From contig JBJMTV010000030.1 in the NCBI GenBank assembly GCA_045811525.1, positions 1-64,000 of the forward strand: a stretch of DNA of 64,000 nt. The letters are read 5' to 3'. The stretch comes from VAZQ01 sp045811525. Its GTDB lineage: Bacteria; Pseudomonadota; Alphaproteobacteria; Rhizobiales; Xanthobacteraceae. The notes below the pieces were generated by a model. It saw only the letters and a program-made list of their open reading frames with translations. It was not told where the DNA came from and ran no database searches. Shown in pieces: positions 18,327 to 26,960 of the stretch (the first letter of the stretch is position 1; the number at the start of each line of letters is the position of its first letter). A program made the position numbers and the translations under genes.

Positions 18327-19385
18327 ATGTTGAGTGTAACGAGTGGTGCGCCGTGGCGGCTGCTACAAATGATCGTGCTGACGATATGCGCCGCGTTGGT
18401 AGCGCTGATCTCTTGGCCGGTCCTGTCAGATCCGATCGAGGACTTTTACCGCGGGCGAAACGTCAATATCATCATCGGATATGGCGTGGGAGGCGACTAC
18501 GACACCTATGCGCGTCTATTGGGGCGGCACATCGGCAAACACATCCCGGGCTATCCGTCGATCGTACCGCAAAACATGCCGGGCGCGGGCGGACTTAAGG
18601 CGACCTTGTATCTGGCTAACGTCGCGCCGAAGGACGGCACTGTGTTCGGGACGGTGGCGCGCGGCCAACCGCTGACGCCCCTGCTGCTCGGCGAAAAGAG
18701 CTTCGACCCGCTGCAATTTTCTTGGCTAGGCAGCGTCACTGATGAAGCAAGCCTTTGCCTGTCCTGGGGGTCTTCCGGCATCGCCACGTGGCAAGATCTG
18801 CTGGCTAACCAGACGCTATTCGGTGGCGACGGGCAGGGCACCGATCCCGATATGTTGGCGTCGGCGCTCAACCGCATCTTCGGTACCAAGATTAAGATCA
18901 TTACGGGTTATCATTCGACACGGGAGCTTACGCTCGGCATGGAGCGCGGGGAGATCGAAGGCGTCTGCGGCATATCGGCGAGCACGCTGCTTAGCCAACA
19001 GCCGGAGTGGGTTGCTGGCAACAAGGTCCATCTGCTCGCGCAGATGGCGACCCGGAAAGATGAACGCTTCAAGACCATCCCGCTGATCACTGATTTGGCC
19101 GAAAACGAAGAACAGCGCCAGGTTATAAGCCTCGTAATCGCTGGTCAGGCAATTGCACGCCCGTTCTTCGCACCTCCCAACATTCCAGACTATCGCAAAG
19201 TAGCCCTTCGTGCAGCCTTCGATCAGACCATGCGAGATCCAGAGTTCCTTGCAGACGCCGCTCACGGCAAAATGGACGTCAATCCGATGTCTGGCACTGA
19301 AATAGAAGGCTTGCTTAAACGGCTCTATGCGACGCCGAAGGGCCTCGTCGCCAAAGCGTCCGTAGCGATCGGGTCGTTAAAATGA
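18327..19385 (+). CDS. Bug/TctC-like periplasmic receptor, divergent
   Basis: A 352-residue exported binding protein. An N-terminal hydrophobic segment (MIVLTICAALVALISWPVLS) acts as signal or anchor. The mature protein begins DFYRGRNVNIIIGYGVGGDYDTYARLLGRHI, followed by PSIVPQNMPGAGGL and APKDGTVFGTVARG, the pattern of TctC-like receptors annotated near aromatic and organic acid genes. ATG 18327 is chosen; a later Met at about 18369 is possible. It starts a plus-strand run with 19426, 20415 and 22727. No TctA/B permease is nearby, so its transporter partner is unknown. Confidence 0.85.
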   Translation: MLSVTSGAPWRLLQMIVLTICAALVALISWPVLSDPIEDFYRGRNVNIIIGYGVGGDYDTYARLLGRHIGKHIPGYPSIVPQNMPGAGGLKATLYLANVAPKDGTVFGTVARGQPLTPLLLGEKSFDPLQFSWLGSVTDEASLCLSWGSSGIATWQDLLANQTLFGGDGQGTDPDMLASALNRIFGTKIKIITGYHSTRELTLGMERGEIEGVCGISASTLLSQQPEWVAGNKVHLLAQMATRKDERFKTIPLITDLAENEEQRQVISLVIAGQAIARPFFAPPNIPDYRKVALRAAFDQTMRDPEFLADAAHGKMDVNPMSGTEIEGLLKRLYATPKGLVAKASVAIGSLK

Positions 19386-19425
19386 AATCTTATGATGTCA
19401 GGCCGTTGCGTATCGGGGCACATGC

Positions 19426-20415
19426 ATGAGCAAACTTCAGCTGACCGTAGCGGTCAGCCGTTACGACCACGTCGCCGACGTATTGAACGGCATTGTGTCA
19501 GTTCAGGGCATCGATCTCAACGTACTGGACCTGCCGCTGCACGATATCTTCTACCGGTTCGTGCAGTTCAAGGAGTTCGACGTCGCGGAAATCTCGTTTG
19601 CGAAATACGTCTCGATGATTTCCCAGGGCGATGACGTGCTGATTGCTCTGCCGGTGTTTCCGTCGCGTGTCCTGCGGCATTCGGCAATCTACGTTCGAAC
19701 CGACGGCCCGGTGAAGGCGCCTAAGGATCTGGCCGGGCGCCGGGTGGGCGTCCCGGAATGGGCGCAGACCGCTGGGGTCTACGCCCGTGGCCTGTTGGCC
19801 GAGGAGTTTGGGATCGATCTCGCCTCCATCCAATGGGTGCAAGCTGGGCAGGATCAGGCGGGCCGACAGGAAAAGGTGGCGTTGAAGCTTCCCGCCGGCA
19901 TTTCGATCTGCTCGGTCACTAACAAATCGCTCGCCGACATGCTGGTCGACGGCGAGCTTGACGCCGCGCTGCTGGCGCAGCCACCGGCGCGTTATCTTCA
20001 GGGCCATCCCAACATTGCAAGGATGTTTCCGGATTGGCTCAGCGCCGAGGAGCAATACGCCGAGAAAACGAAAATTCTGCCGATCATGCACACCGTTGCG
20101 GTGCGCAAGGCGATCCTCGACGAGCATCCTTGGGTAGCGGCCAACCTTTTCAAGGCGTTCGACGAGGCAAAGAAACGTAGCGTCGAGCGCGCCCTCTACG
20201 CCGGTATGACTTACTTCCCAGTTCTGTGGGGGTTCGAGTATGCGCGCCGCACGAAGAACCTATTCGAGGGCGAATATTGGCCCTACGGCCTCGAAGCCAA
20301 CCGTCGCACCCTCGACGCCTTTCTGCGGTACGCCTACGACCAAGGCGTCTGCCATCGCCTGTTAACGATCGAGGAGTTGTTCCCGTCGCAGGTGCTCTCG
20401 TCTTATCGCGTGTGA
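19426..20415 (+). CDS. Periplasmic-binding-protein-like protein of the 4,5-dihydroxyphthalate decarboxylase (Pht5) type
   Basis: A 329-residue protein with the type II binding-protein fold (NMT1/THI5-like). Homologues are often named 4,5-dihydroxyphthalate decarboxylase. It begins directly with a first beta strand (MSKLQLTVAVSRYDHVADVL) and has no signal peptide. Family blocks are VAEISFAKYVSMISQGDD, ALPVFPSRVLRHSAIYV, DLAGRRVGVPEWAQTAGVYARG and KILPIMHTVAVRK. A second member is at 49955-50950. Whether it is an enzyme, a cytoplasmic ligand binder or a receptor exported by another route is open. The stop overlaps the next start (TGATG at 20413-20417), indicating translational coupling to the hydroxylase gene. 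Confidence 0.85.
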   Translation: MSKLQLTVAVSRYDHVADVLNGIVSVQGIDLNVLDLPLHDIFYRFVQFKEFDVAEISFAKYVSMISQGDDVLIALPVFPSRVLRHSAIYVRTDGPVKAPKDLAGRRVGVPEWAQTAGVYARGLLAEEFGIDLASIQWVQAGQDQAGRQEKVALKLPAGISICSVTNKSLADMLVDGELDAALLAQPPARYLQGHPNIARMFPDWLSAEEQYAEKTKILPIMHTVAVRKAILDEHPWVAANLFKAFDEAKKRSVERALYAGMTYFPVLWGFEYARRTKNLFEGEYWPYGLEANRRTLDAFLRYAYDQGVCHRLLTIEELFPSQVLSSYRV

Positions 20416-22730
20416 TGGTCGACAAACCCCCAGGGCAGATCGGACAACCGGTCACTCGTCTGGAGGACCCGGCGCTTGTCACTGGCGCAGGGCACTACGT
20501 TGGCGACATGTCGCTGCCGCATCAGCTTCACCTGCGCCTAGTGCGCTCGGAGGTCGCGCACGGTGTCCTGCACGGTGTCGACCGCGCGGCGGCACTAGAG
20601 ATGGCGGGCGTCGTTGCGGTGTGGACCAGCGAGGATATAGCGGACATCCCGCCAGTCGACTTTCGCGACCCTTCCGCCGAGGCGCTGTTGCCTTATCGCC
20701 AGCCGGTGCTTGCTCGTGAGCGCGTGCGCTACGTCGGCGAGCCGGTTTCCGCGGTGTTCGCGACCGATTCTTACACCGCCGAAGATGCCGCCAATCTCGT
20801 TTCGCTCGATGTAGAGCCCTTGCCGGTGGTAATGACGTCGTCGTAGACGCCCAGCGAGTTCGCCAAGGGCTACAGCACCGAAGCCACTGTGCTGCAGAAC
20901 AGCTATGGTGATATCGAACAGGCTTTCGCTAACGCCCACACGATTGTCGAACTCGATCTTGAGCTGGGACGCCACTCTGCGGTGCCCCTGGAGACCCGCG
21001 GCGCGATCGGCGTTTATGATCCGGGTGTGGACATGTTGCGGCTTTACGGCGCCGCTAAGGTGCCGCACCGCAATCGCGACACGCTGACACGCATGCTAGG
21101 ACGCAGCCCCACGGCCTTGCACCTGCACGAATTGCATACCGGCGGCGGATTCGGCGTGCGGGGCGAGCTTTATCCCGAGGACGTGCTAGTGCTGGTGGCA
21201 GCCATGCGGCTGAAGCGTCCGGTGAAGTGGATTGAGGACCGGCACGAACATTTGATGTGCGCCAACCATTCGCGCCAGCAGCGCCACGTCGCCCGCATCG
21301 CCGTTGACGCTGAAGGCAAGATCCTCGGCATCGATGACGAGGTGTTCCACGACCAGGGGGCCTATATCCGCACCCACGGGGCGCGCGTTCTCTCCCGCAC
21401 GCTCTGGTCCATCCCCGGTCCCTATCACATACCGGCGTATCGCGCGGTCGGCCGTTTCCGCCTTACTAACAAAACGCCCGCAGCGACTTATCGCGCGCCA
21501 GGCGGCTACGAAAGTACTTTTGTGCGCGAGCGCCTCATCGACGCCGCGGCCACGAAACTTGGGCTCGATCGGGCGGAAATCCGCCGCCGCAACCTGGTCC
21601 AACCAGGCGAGATGCCATTCCTGCGCCCATTCGACCAAGTATCCGCCGAGCCACTGCATCTGGATTCCGGCGATTATCCCGGCTTGCTCGACAAGGCGCT
21701 TTCGAAGATCGGCTACGGCCAATTGAAATCTGATCTCGCCCGCCGCCGGGCGGGCGGCGAGATGGTTGGCGTGGGCATGAGCATTTTCTTCGACGAGAGC
21801 GGGCGCGGCCCAGCGGACGGTGCCAAGGCTTCGATCGACGTGAATGGCGAGGTTGAGTTGATTACTGGGGGCGCGTCCATCGGTCAGGGCTTTGAAACGG
21901 TGATGGCGCAGATTTGCGCCGACGCGCTGGGCGTAGACTACAAGCGCGTGCGCGTGATCCACGGCCAGACTGATCGCATCGCGCACGGTATCGGCGCGCA
22001 CGCCTCGCGCGCCACCGTGCTGACCGGCAACGCCGTCAACGTCACCGCGCAGAAACTGCGGCAGAAGGTCCTAGGCTATGCGTCCGAGCTGCTGCAGACA
22101 CCCGTACCTGATCTGCACCTTAATAACGGCCAAGTAACCACGAAAATCGGCGCTTCGATCTCGTTCGGAGAAATTGCGCGCCGCGTTGGGCCCGGCTCGC
22201 AAATGCTGGGTGATCGCGACCCGGGGCTTGCCGCAGAGGGCTGGTACAACACCGATAAGCTCGCCTTCTCTTACGGCGTCCACGTTGCGCTGGTCTCGAT
22301 CGATCAAGGGACGGGCGGCGTTGCTATTGAGCGTTACATCGTCGCGCAAGAGGTTGGCCGTGCTGTAAACCCGATGCTGGTCAGGGGGCAGATCGTAGGC
22401 GGCTGCCTGCAGGGCATCGGCGGCGCGCTCTATGAGGAGTTCACCTATTCCGAAAACGGCGATCCGCTAGCCGCAACACTCGCCGACTATCTGATACCGA
22501 CCCTGCATGAGGCGCCGCGTATCGAGGTGCTGATCACCGAGGATGCGCCGTCCCCCTTTAACCCGCTAGGCCTCAAAGGTGCTGGCGAAGGCGGTATCAA
22601 TGGCGCTGGCGCTGCCATCGCTGGAGCAGTCGAGGATGCGCTACAAAGCTGCGACACCATCACGTGTTTGCCAATGACGCCCCAACGTCTCATGTTGCGA
22701 ATGGGGCATCATAACAGGAGTCAACGATGA
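20415..22730 (+). pseudogene. CoxL-like molybdenum hydroxylase large subunit split by an amber codon
   Basis: One reading frame from the ATG at 20415 to the TGA at 22730 (771 codons) encodes a full-length large subunit, except for a TAG at 20844-20846 (codon 144) after LPVVMTSS. Both halves are normal: RYVGEPVSAVFATDSYTAED before it, and HTGGGFGVRGELYPEDVLVL, ATYRAPGGYESTFVRE, ASIGQGFETVMAQICADALG and GLKGAGEGGINGAGAAIAGA after it. No frameshift is involved. Either a single nonsense mutation inactivated the gene or readthrough occurs. It is coupled to its neighbours by 1-base and 4-base overlaps. It lacks AYxCSFR, so it is not form I CO dehydrogenase. Confidence 0.85.
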
Positions 22731-23671
22731 AACGCCTGACGCTGGCCATATTTGCTTGCGCTGCACTGTTGCCGGGTCCGGTGCATGCCGAGGATACGCT
22801 GAAGCTAACCGTTGGCCAGCGGGGCAATTTCGCAACTTCAGTCGCCGAGATTGGCGAGCGCGCGGGCATTTTCAAGAAACATGGCTTCAATCTCGACATA
22901 ACCTACACGCAGGGAAGTGGCGAGACCCAGCAGGCGGTGATCGCCGGGAGCGTGCAGATCGGCGTCGCGGTAGGCACGCTCGGCGCGCTTGGCGCTTACG
23001 CTAAAGGCGCGCCGATACGCATCATCGGTGCCGAGACAACCGGCGCTGGCGATCTCTACTGGTATGTGAAAAAAGACTCGCCGATCAAGACGATCAAGGA
23101 TTATGACGGGAAGACGGTAGCTTACTCGACCATCGGTTCTTCAACGTATGGCGTCGTGCTGGCCTACACCCAGCAATACGGTATCAACCCGAAGCTCGTC
23201 GCGACTGGAAGCCCGACGGCCACTCTAGTGCAAACCATGTCCGGTCAGGTCGACGTCGGCTGGTCAGCGCCACCGGATGGGCTCGATCAACTCGACAAAG
23301 GCGACATCCGCGTTGTCTCTAACGGCAACGATGCATCAATCTTCAAAAATCAGACAGTGCGTGTGCTTGCCGTCAACGCAAGCTATCTGAAGGAGCACCC
23401 GGACGTGGTCCACCGCTTCATGCAAGCTTATCGTGAGACAGTGAACGCCATATTCAAAGATGAGACCGTGCTAAAGGTGTATGCGGACTGGCTAAATATC
23501 ACTGTGGCGAAGGCGAAGCGCTCGCGCGACGACTTCTATCCGTTTCCAGCCCTCAACCCAGATACAGTGATCGGTCTCGATGCGATGATGCAGGACGCGG
23601 TGAAGCTGAAATTCTTGTCCGCACCTTTGACACAGGCGCAACTTAAGGAACTGGTGCAAATTCAGAATTAG
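22727..23671 (+). CDS. ABC transporter substrate-binding protein, SsuA/NMT1-like
   Basis: A 314-residue periplasmic receptor of the nitrate/sulfonate/taurine (SsuA/TauA) type. The signal peptide is MKRLTLAIFACAALLPGPVHA. The mature protein has ERAGIFKKHGFNLDITYTQG, QQAVIAGSVQIGVAVGTLG, KTIKDYDGKTVAYSTIGSST and the C-terminal VVHRFMQAYRETV. Its ATG overlaps the stop of the hydroxylase gene (ATGA at 22727-22730) and AGGAG precedes it, so it belongs to the same operon. There is no permease or ATPase in this run, so a partner must be encoded elsewhere. Members often bind aromatic or heterocyclic acids, but the ligand here is unproven. Confidence 0.92.
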   Translation: MKRLTLAIFACAALLPGPVHAEDTLKLTVGQRGNFATSVAEIGERAGIFKKHGFNLDITYTQGSGETQQAVIAGSVQIGVAVGTLGALGAYAKGAPIRIIGAETTGAGDLYWYVKKDSPIKTIKDYDGKTVAYSTIGSSTYGVVLAYTQQYGINPKLVATGSPTATLVQTMSGQVDVGWSAPPDGLDQLDKGDIRVVSNGNDASIFKNQTVRVLAVNASYLKEHPDVVHRFMQAYRETVNAIFKDETVLKVYADWLNITVAKAKRSRDDFYPFPALNPDTVIGLDAMMQDAVKLKFLSAPLTQAQLKELVQIQN

Positions 23672-24015
23672 GTCACGACCGGACAGGGCAACCGAAGTCT
23701 CTGATAGAAGCGGCCCTTGGCTTTATTCATTCATAGTGGACGGCCGGGGCCTGCAAGCCATCGGGGCCGTTTGATATGCGCTCTTCGCGGCTCCGCTGCA
23801 ATCGCATGATGACAACTGAAGGCATTTGAAAACGTTTTCATTTTGGTCTCGTTGCAAACGCAGGGGGGCTGCCGTCGGAGAGCGCTGCGCATGGGCCCGC
23901 CGGCGACGACACCGGCAAGCCTGGTCACGGCCGGCCGATGCAACGCGATCTTCCGGATGTCTGTGTGGGTAGGTTACCCGGACGGAATATCGCATTGTTA
24001 AGAAAGGAAACAAGG
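23672..24015. other. Promoter region of the LacI/aldolase block
   Basis: A 344-base gap that separates the decayed left part from the catabolic island. It contains the perfect operator palindrome at 23827-23840 and, at its end, AAAGGAAACAAGG before the aldolase start at 24016. No gene was recognised. Confidence 0.6.
23827..23840. promoter_or_regulatory. Putative LacI-family operator, TGAAAACGTTTTCA
   Basis: A perfect 14-bp palindrome with a central CG, 176 bases upstream of the class II aldolase start. It differs from the other sites only by one extra A/T pair on each side of the CG. LacI-family proteins typically bind such palindromes. The regulator encoded at 25898-26932 is the obvious candidate. 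Confidence 0.65.
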
Positions 24016-24726
24016 ATGAGCGACTTGGATGCGTTGCTGCGCGATCTTGTCACCTCCAATCATATTCTTGCACGCGAGGGGGTTACCGATGCGCTTGGTC
24101 ACGTGAGCGTGCGGCATCCCGACCGCTCCGATCGATTCTTTCTGTCGTGCTCGCGCAGTCCCGAACTCGTGACGATTGACGACATCATGGAGTACGACCT
24201 CGACTGCCATCCGATCGATCAACGCGGCCGGCCGATGTATTTCGAGCGGCCGATCCACGGCGCGATTTATCAGGCACGTGCGGACGTGAGGTCCGTGGTG
24301 CACAACCACGCCTATGAGACGATTCCGTTTGGTCTGACCAAGACCTCGCTGCAGGCCTGCGTGCATCCGGCTTGTGGCATCGGCACCCATGTTCCGATCT
24401 GGGATATCCGCTCGGATTTCGGCGATACCGACATGCTGATCACCACCTTGGAGCGCGGCAAGGCGATGGCGCGCGGCATGGGCCAGGACAATTCGGTGCT
24501 GCTGCCTCGTCATGGCTGCGTGGTTGCTGGCGAGAGCCTGAAGGCTGCGACGCTCAACGCCGTCTATTTCAAGATCAACGCCAGCCTGATCCTCAGCTCG
24601 AAGGGGCTCGGTGGCGAGATCACCTATCTCAGTCCAGGCGAGATCGAGCTGACCAAAAAGCTGGTTTACAGCGAGAATTCAGTGCAGCGCATGTGGGATT
24701 ACTGGTCGCGCCGCGCGGCCAAGTGA
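24016..24726 (+). CDS. Class II aldolase/adducin family protein
   Basis: A 236-residue zinc-dependent class II aldolase-like protein. Zinc ligands fit VVHNHAYE (the His pair, about 96-98) and LLPRHGCVVAGES (third His, about 163). The N-terminal phosphate-site segment is represented by LGHVSVRHP. FIND: members catalyse retro-aldol cleavage or decarboxylation of small sugar or carboxylic acids. The ATG at 24016 follows AAAGGAAACAAGG. It is the first gene after operator 23827, and another operator (24792) lies between it and the dehydrogenase, so both genes look controlled by the island regulator. The substrate is unknown. Confidence 0.88.
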   Translation: MSDLDALLRDLVTSNHILAREGVTDALGHVSVRHPDRSDRFFLSCSRSPELVTIDDIMEYDLDCHPIDQRGRPMYFERPIHGAIYQARADVRSVVHNHAYETIPFGLTKTSLQACVHPACGIGTHVPIWDIRSDFGDTDMLITTLERGKAMARGMGQDNSVLLPRHGCVVAGESLKAATLNAVYFKINASLILSSKGLGGEITYLSPGEIELTKKLVYSENSVQRMWDYWSRRAAK

Positions 24727-24791
24727 ACGTGTCGAAACACGCTGGCTCCTGGCGGCTGGGGGACACGTCCGGGCCGTTCTTGACAGCTTTA

Positions 24792-24805
24792 ATGAAACGT
24801 TTCAT
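24792..24805. promoter_or_regulatory. Putative LacI-family operator, ATGAAACGTTTCAT
   Basis: A perfect 14-bp palindrome, 40 bases upstream of the dehydrogenase start at 24845 and 118 bases before that start's downstream neighbour region. The position is suitable to block a promoter for the dehydrogenase and lacI genes, which would give autoregulation. Confidence 0.7.
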
Positions 24806-24844
24806 GACGCGACCTCTCATTTCTGAGCGGGACCGGGGTTGGCA

Positions 24845-25822
24845 ATGAAAGCCGCAGTCATCGAACGGCAGGGTGGAATCGAGAACATCGTCTATCGCGA
24901 GTTCGACGACCCGGTGCTCGGCCCCCGCGACGTGGTGATCCGCTGCAAGGCTGTCGGGCTTAACTACTTCGATATCTTCGTGCGGCGCGGCATGCCCGGT
25001 CTGCCGGTGCCGATGCCGTGGATCTCCGGGGCGGATGCTGCAGGCGAGATCAACGCCGTAGGCGCGGAGGTCAGCGGCTGGAAGGTCGGTGACCGCTGCT
25101 TGATCGATCCCCTGACGAACGAAGGCATGATGGGGGAAGAGGTCCAGGGCGCGTTCGCAGAATACTGCCGCATCCCAGCCGATTTCGTCATCCCGCTCGA
25201 CCCCCGTCTCTCCTTCATCGAGGCTGCGACCATTCCGGCCAACTACGGAACGGTCTATCGGATGCTGTTCACCAACGGTGACATGCAGCCGGGCAACCTG
25301 GTCCTTGTCCTGGGCGCGAGCGGCGGCGTCGGCACCGCGGTGGTGCAGGTGGCGAAGGCCTACGGCGCAAGGGTGATCGCCTGCGCCGGCTCGGACGACA
25401 AATGCGCGAAGCTGACGGCGCTCGGAGCCGACGAAACGATCAACTACAGCAGCCAGGACTTCTCACGCGAGGCTTGGCGAATGAGCGGTAAGAAGGGCGT
25501 CGACATCTGCGTTAACTTCACCGGCGGCGATACCTGGATGCCGTCGATCCGTACGCTCAAGCAGCATGGGAAGCTGCTGACCTGCGGCGCCACCGCAGGC
25601 TTCGATGTTCATACCGATGTTCGTTACATTTGGCAACGCGAAGTGAAGATCTGCGGCTCGAATGGCTACACCAAGGAGGACGTCCGCCGCGGCATGATCG
25701 ACATGGCGGATGGCAAGATCCAGCGTCCGGAAGTGCGGACGTTCCCGTTGGCGAAGCTTGGTGAGGCGGAAGCGCTGATGGAAGCGCGGGACTTCTTCGG
25801 CAAGATCGTTATGCTACCCTGA
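24845..25822 (+). CDS. Medium-chain dehydrogenase/quinone-oxidoreductase family
   Basis: A 325-residue MDR-superfamily reductase. The N-terminal GroES-like domain has RCKAVGLNYFDIFVRRG and GADAAGEINAVGAEVSGWKVGDR. The Rossmann domain carries LVLGASGGVGTAVVQVAKAY (about 154-173). The cysteine-rich structural zinc loop of alcohol dehydrogenases is absent, so quinone oxidoreductase or enoyl reductase activity with NAD(P)H is more likely. The ATG at 24845 is preferred over the TTG at 24839. Operator 24792 precedes it and lacI follows 75 bases later on the same strand. Its role in the pathway is inferred only from context. Confidence 0.88.
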   Translation: MKAAVIERQGGIENIVYREFDDPVLGPRDVVIRCKAVGLNYFDIFVRRGMPGLPVPMPWISGADAAGEINAVGAEVSGWKVGDRCLIDPLTNEGMMGEEVQGAFAEYCRIPADFVIPLDPRLSFIEAATIPANYGTVYRMLFTNGDMQPGNLVLVLGASGGVGTAVVQVAKAYGARVIACAGSDDKCAKLTALGADETINYSSQDFSREAWRMSGKKGVDICVNFTGGDTWMPSIRTLKQHGKLLTCGATAGFDVHTDVRYIWQREVKICGSNGYTKEDVRRGMIDMADGKIQRPEVRTFPLAKLGEAEALMEARDFFGKIVMLP

Positions 25823-25897
25823 CGGTCCCACCGGTGAGGCGCCCGGAGGCAGGCTGCGCCACTAAGGTCGATTCTGGCCGGCAGGGAAGGGATGTTG

Positions 25898-26932
25898 ATG
25901 GGGGGCAGCCCGACCATCCATGACGTGGCTCGCGTGGCGCAGGTCGCCATTGGCACCGTGTCGCGCGTTCTGAACGGACACAAATCGGTCAGCGACGATG
26001 TTCGCCGCCGTGTCCTGAAGGCGATCAAGAAGCTTCGGTACGAGCCCGACCGCGTGGCGCAGAGCATGCGTCTCGGCTTGACCCGGACGGTGGCGATCGC
26101 GACTCGTGACATCTCCATCCCCGGGTTCGGCGCGATCGTCAACGCGGCGGAGGAGGTGTTGCGGGCGAGCGGCTATACACTTCTGGTCGCCTCCACCGAT
26201 GAGCGTAAAGAGCGTGAACTCGATCTGTTGCGGATTTTCCAGCAGCGGCGCGTCGATGCGATCATTCTGACCACAAGCAGCGAAGACGACGCCGACCTCA
26301 CGAAACAGATCAAGAATCTGACCATCCCGATCGTGCTGCTTGATCGCGAACGGCCCATCGAATTCGACGCGGTGACCATCGATCATCGCCGCGGCGTGCG
26401 GGCGGCCACCGAGCACCTTCATGGCTTGGGCCATACGCGGATCGCCTTGCTGACGGGAAACCCCTCGATCCGCCCGGCCGACGAGCGCATCGCCGGCTTC
26501 TACGAGGCCTATGCCCACATCGGCAAGAACGCCGAGCGCGGCATCGTTCGCACCGGCGCTTTTTCGGCCGAATTCGGGTTCCGCGAGGCGTCCTCGTTGC
26601 TGTCCTCGCCCAACCGGCCGAGCGCGATCATCGCAGGCGGTATGGCGATGTTGTCGGGCGTTTTGCAGGCGATCCGCGCGCGCGGTCTGTCCATTCCGCA
26701 TGACATCTCGGTGGTTGCCGGAGCTGACAGCGATCTCGCTGCTCTCGCAACGCCTGCCATCACGGCTATCCGCTGGAGCGGTACCGATGAGGGCCGAATG
26801 GCAGTCCAGTTGCTGCTCAATCGCCTGACTGGCAACAGGGTCGGACCGGTGCAGCGTGTGATGCTTTCCACCGAGCTTATTCCACGGGCGTCGTGCGCGC
26901 CCCCGCCAGCACGGGCTAAGGCGCGACGTTAA
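25898..26932 (+). CDS. LacI-family transcriptional regulator
   Basis: A 344-residue LacI/GalR regulator. The N-terminal helix-turn-helix is TIHDVARVAQVAIGTVSRVL with the hinge-side KAIKKLRYEPDRVAQSMR. The core domain shows TVAIATRDISIPGFGAIVNAA, DAVTIDHRRGVRAATEHLHG and HDISVVAGADSDLAAL. Two in-frame ATGs exist (25892, 25898); the ribosome site AGGGAAGG at 25883-25890 fits 25898. It lies downstream of the dehydrogenase and operator 24792, so it is probably autoregulated. At least nine palindromes of the kind LacI proteins bind occur across 23.8-52.7 kb, which makes it the candidate master regulator of the island. Confidence 0.93.
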   Translation: MGGSPTIHDVARVAQVAIGTVSRVLNGHKSVSDDVRRRVLKAIKKLRYEPDRVAQSMRLGLTRTVAIATRDISIPGFGAIVNAAEEVLRASGYTLLVASTDERKERELDLLRIFQQRRVDAIILTTSSEDDADLTKQIKNLTIPIVLLDRERPIEFDAVTIDHRRGVRAATEHLHGLGHTRIALLTGNPSIRPADERIAGFYEAYAHIGKNAERGIVRTGAFSAEFGFREASSLLSSPNRPSAIIAGGMAMLSGVLQAIRARGLSIPHDISVVAGADSDLAALATPAITAIRWSGTDEGRMAVQLLLNRLTGNRVGPVQRVMLSTELIPRASCAPPPARAKARR

Positions 26933-26960
26933 ATCTAGTGTACGGCGGTGGCCGTGGCTC

